Of a DNA stretch of 6,068 nucleotides, positions 4,846 through 6,068 are shown in pieces (position 1 is the stretch's first letter; each line of letters starts with the position of its first letter). Location of the stretch: positions 1-6,068 of the forward strand of contig SDZP01000219.1 of the NCBI GenBank assembly GCA_004144935.1, written 5' to 3'. Made by a program: the position numbers and the translations under genes. The DNA is from Caulobacteraceae bacterium. Lineage in GTDB: Bacteria > Pseudomonadota > Alphaproteobacteria > Caulobacterales > Caulobacteraceae. Below the pieces are notes generated by a model. The model made no database searches. It had not been told where the DNA came from and saw only the letters and a list, made by a program, of their open reading frames with translations.

Positions 4846-5586
4846 ATGCGCCGAACCACCGACGGCCCGCCGAACGATCCGGACTCCGGCGCCGCGCCGC
4901 CCGGCCGCGCCTGGGGGCCGTTGCCGCCGGCGGTGCGGGGATTGGCATTGCGGTGCGGGGCCGATCCGCCGCGCGGGGCGGCGCGGGTGCTGCTGCGCCA
5001 GACCGGGACGATGCGGGCCGACGCCGCCGCGCCCTGGGCCGCCTTCACCGCCCGCCAGGTCTATGAGCTCGAGCAATGCGGTTTCGAATGGCGGGCGCGG
5101 ACGGGCCCGCTCGGCGCCGTCACCGTCACCGACGCGCTGGACGACGCCGGCCCCCGGCTGACCGTCAGGGCGCTCGGCCTCATTCCCCTGGTCCGGGCCC
5201 GGCCTGACGCGGCGCTGATCAAGGGCGAGCTGTTGCGCTACCTGGCCGAACTGCCCCTGGCCCCCGACGCCATCGTGGCCAATCGCGGCCTGGCTTGGGA
5301 AGACCTGGGAGGCGGCGTCCTGCGGGTCAGCGCCGCGTTCGGTGATGTGCAGGCGGGCCTGACCCTGACCCTCGGCGAGGACGGCCTGGTCGCCTCGGCC
5401 TTCGCCCCGGACCGCCCCCGTCTGGTGGGCGGGGCGACCGTGGAGACCCCCTGGCATTGCACGATGGGCGACTACCGCGCCCGCGATGGCCGCCTGGTCC
5501 CTTTCGAGACCCAGGCCGCCTGGGCCCTGGACGGCGGGATCGTCCCCGTCTGGCGGGGCCGGCTGACCGACTGGCGGCTGGCGTGA
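4846..5586 (+). CDS. DUF6544/DUF6920-type protein, function unknown
   Basis: The product is 246 residues from the ATG at 4846. The frame is open further upstream (TTG at 4660), but that stretch overlaps the SUKH-3-like gene and reads as non-coding. Family-type landmarks are LPPAVRGLALRCG (26-38), RQTGTMR (51-57), a long FTARQVYELEQCGFEWRAR block (67-85), VTVTDALDDAGPRLTVRALG (92-111), IKGELLRYLAELPLAPDAIV (125-144), AWEDL (150-154), LTLGEDGLV (174-182), DRPRL near 189 and the closing IVPVWRGRLTDWRL (232-245). I recall this pattern from proteins annotated as DUF6544 or DUF6920; no activity is known to me. No signal peptide is evident after an N-terminal 20 residues rich in Pro and Gly. A GAG eight bases before the ATG is a weak ribosome-binding site. 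Its stop overlaps the next start. Confidence 0.84.
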   Translation: MRRTTDGPPNDPDSGAAPPGRAWGPLPPAVRGLALRCGADPPRGAARVLLRQTGTMRADAAAPWAAFTARQVYELEQCGFEWRARTGPLGAVTVTDALDDAGPRLTVRALGLIPLVRARPDAALIKGELLRYLAELPLAPDAIVANRGLAWEDLGGGVLRVSAAFGDVQAGLTLTLGEDGLVASAFAPDRPRLVGGATVETPWHCTMGDYRARDGRLVPFETQAAWALDGGIVPVWRGRLTDWRLA

Positions 5587-5945
5587 GGCCGCCGGGGCCC
5601 CGGCGGTCCGACGCCTGGCGGCTGAACGCCGTGCGCGGCGTCCACACCGTCATCTACCTGGTCATGGCCTGCGCCATCCTGGCCGTGCTGTGGGCCGGGC
5701 TCAGCGGCGCCAGCGGCCCCTGGCTATGGCTGGCCGGCGCCCTGGCGGCTGCGGAGGCCGTGGTGTTCGTGGCCAGCGGCATGAAATGTCCGCTGACCGG
5801 CCTGGCCAGCCGCTACGGCATGCCGCCCGGCGGGGCGGACACCTGGCTTCCCGAGCGCCTGACGCGCCACACCCTGGCGGTGTTCGGCCCGCTCCTGGCG
5901 CTCGGGGTCGGCCTGCTGGCCCTAAGGACGTTGCGGGGCGGCTGA
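5583..5945 (+). CDS. Small three-helix membrane protein coupled to the DUF6544/DUF6920-type gene
   Basis: The chosen GTG at 5583 overlaps the upstream TGA as GTGA, a standard translational-coupling junction, and gives 120 residues. The same frame extends upstream to 5457 but only as an antisense-like Pro/Arg-rich shadow inside the previous gene. Hydrophobic segments lie near residues 20-40 (GVHTVIYLVMACAILAVLWA), 46-65 and 98-116. Between helices 2 and 3 is KCPLTGLASRYG, followed by ADTWLPERL. A CPLT motif next to a membrane helix also occurs in DUF2784-type proteins, but the rest differs, so the link is tentative. The overlap suggests the two products are made in a fixed ratio and may act together at the inner membrane. 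Confidence 0.8.
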   Translation: MRPPGPRRSDAWRLNAVRGVHTVIYLVMACAILAVLWAGLSGASGPWLWLAGALAAAEAVVFVASGMKCPLTGLASRYGMPPGGADTWLPERLTRHTLAVFGPLLALGVGLLALRTLRGG

Positions 5946-5950
5946 GCCCC
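5935..5950. terminator. Weak hairpin between convergent genes
   Basis: GGGGC, a six-base loop, and GCCCC form a perfect five-pair G/C stem spanning the stop of the membrane-protein gene, just before the convergent TerC-family stop at 5951. Neither strand has a following T run, so it is at best a weak bidirectional or factor-assisted terminator. Confidence 0.3.
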
Positions 5951-6068
5951 TCAGTGCAATGTCTCCTCCGGCGGCGCCTTTCCCTTCGCGGCGCGGGCCC
6001 GGCTCCACATGTTCAGGGCTTCGACGCCGGCCGAGAAGGCCATGGCGGCGTAGATGTAGCCCTTGGGC
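5951..6068 (-). CDS. TerC-family integral membrane protein, C-terminal end only
   Basis: Only the last 39 codons are inside the window, on the minus strand, ending at TGA 5953-5951. They read PKGYIYAAMAFSAGVEALNM, then WSRARAAKGKAPPEETLH. The PKGYIYxAMAFSxxVExLNM signature is the end of the last membrane helix in TerC-family proteins, inner-membrane proteins linked to tellurite resistance and to metal-ion export during protein secretion. The charged tail after LNM is cytoplasmic in type. The gene converges on the three-helix membrane protein with five bases between the stops. The family call rests on a short but distinctive segment. Confidence 0.78.
   Translation of the reverse strand, partial: PKGYIYAAMAFSAGVEALNMWSRARAAKGKAPPEETLH

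Noticed and set aside
4732..5457. Minus-strand open frame of 241 codons opposite the DUF6544/DUF6920-type gene
   Set aside because: It is rich in Gly, Pro, Arg and Gln as expected of an antisense reading of a high-GC gene, and has no motif.

Overview
The window is very GC-rich DNA. Its edge genes use G/C almost exclusively at third codon positions, and the gene content and short promoter-like spacers (Caulobacter-style -35/-10) fit an alphaproteobacterium, most likely of the order Caulobacterales (Caulobacter, Phenylobacterium or Brevundimonas type). This placement is an inference from style and protein similarity remembered by eye; no search was run.

Layout. (1) Left flank, 1-1314, plus strand: the 3' end of an RmlD/dTDP-4-dehydrorhamnose-reductase-like sugar oxidoreductase, then a SpoU/TrmH-type RNA 2'-O-methyltransferase. 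(2) Central accessory region, about 1322-4706. It holds two minus-strand pairs. The first is a barstar-like protein followed by a 355-residue protein with a WGR-like segment and a conserved C-terminal Gly/Ser motif. The second is a SUKH-3-like immunity protein followed by a 98-residue protein of unknown family. Between the pairs, on the plus strand, lie a four-helix membrane protein and a small conserved-type gene broken by an in-frame TAA. (3) Right flank, 4846-6068: a DUF6544/DUF6920-type protein, translationally coupled by a GTGA overlap to a three-helix membrane protein. A convergent TerC-family membrane protein is cut by the window end.

How the genes relate. Barstar and SUKH-3 proteins are classic antitoxin or immunity proteins that neutralise RNase and other toxin domains of contact-dependent or secreted polymorphic toxins. 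Two such genes within 2.3 kb, each leading a two-gene minus-strand unit and with no toxin in view, suggest a small orphan immunity-gene bank. Their unknown partners (the WGR-like protein and the 98-residue protein) are the best candidates for undescribed biology here. The broken gene and the 9-bp tandem repeats are consistent with a plastic accessory region between more ordinary chromosomal genes. No RNA genes, CRISPR arrays, transposases, attachment sites or origins were seen.
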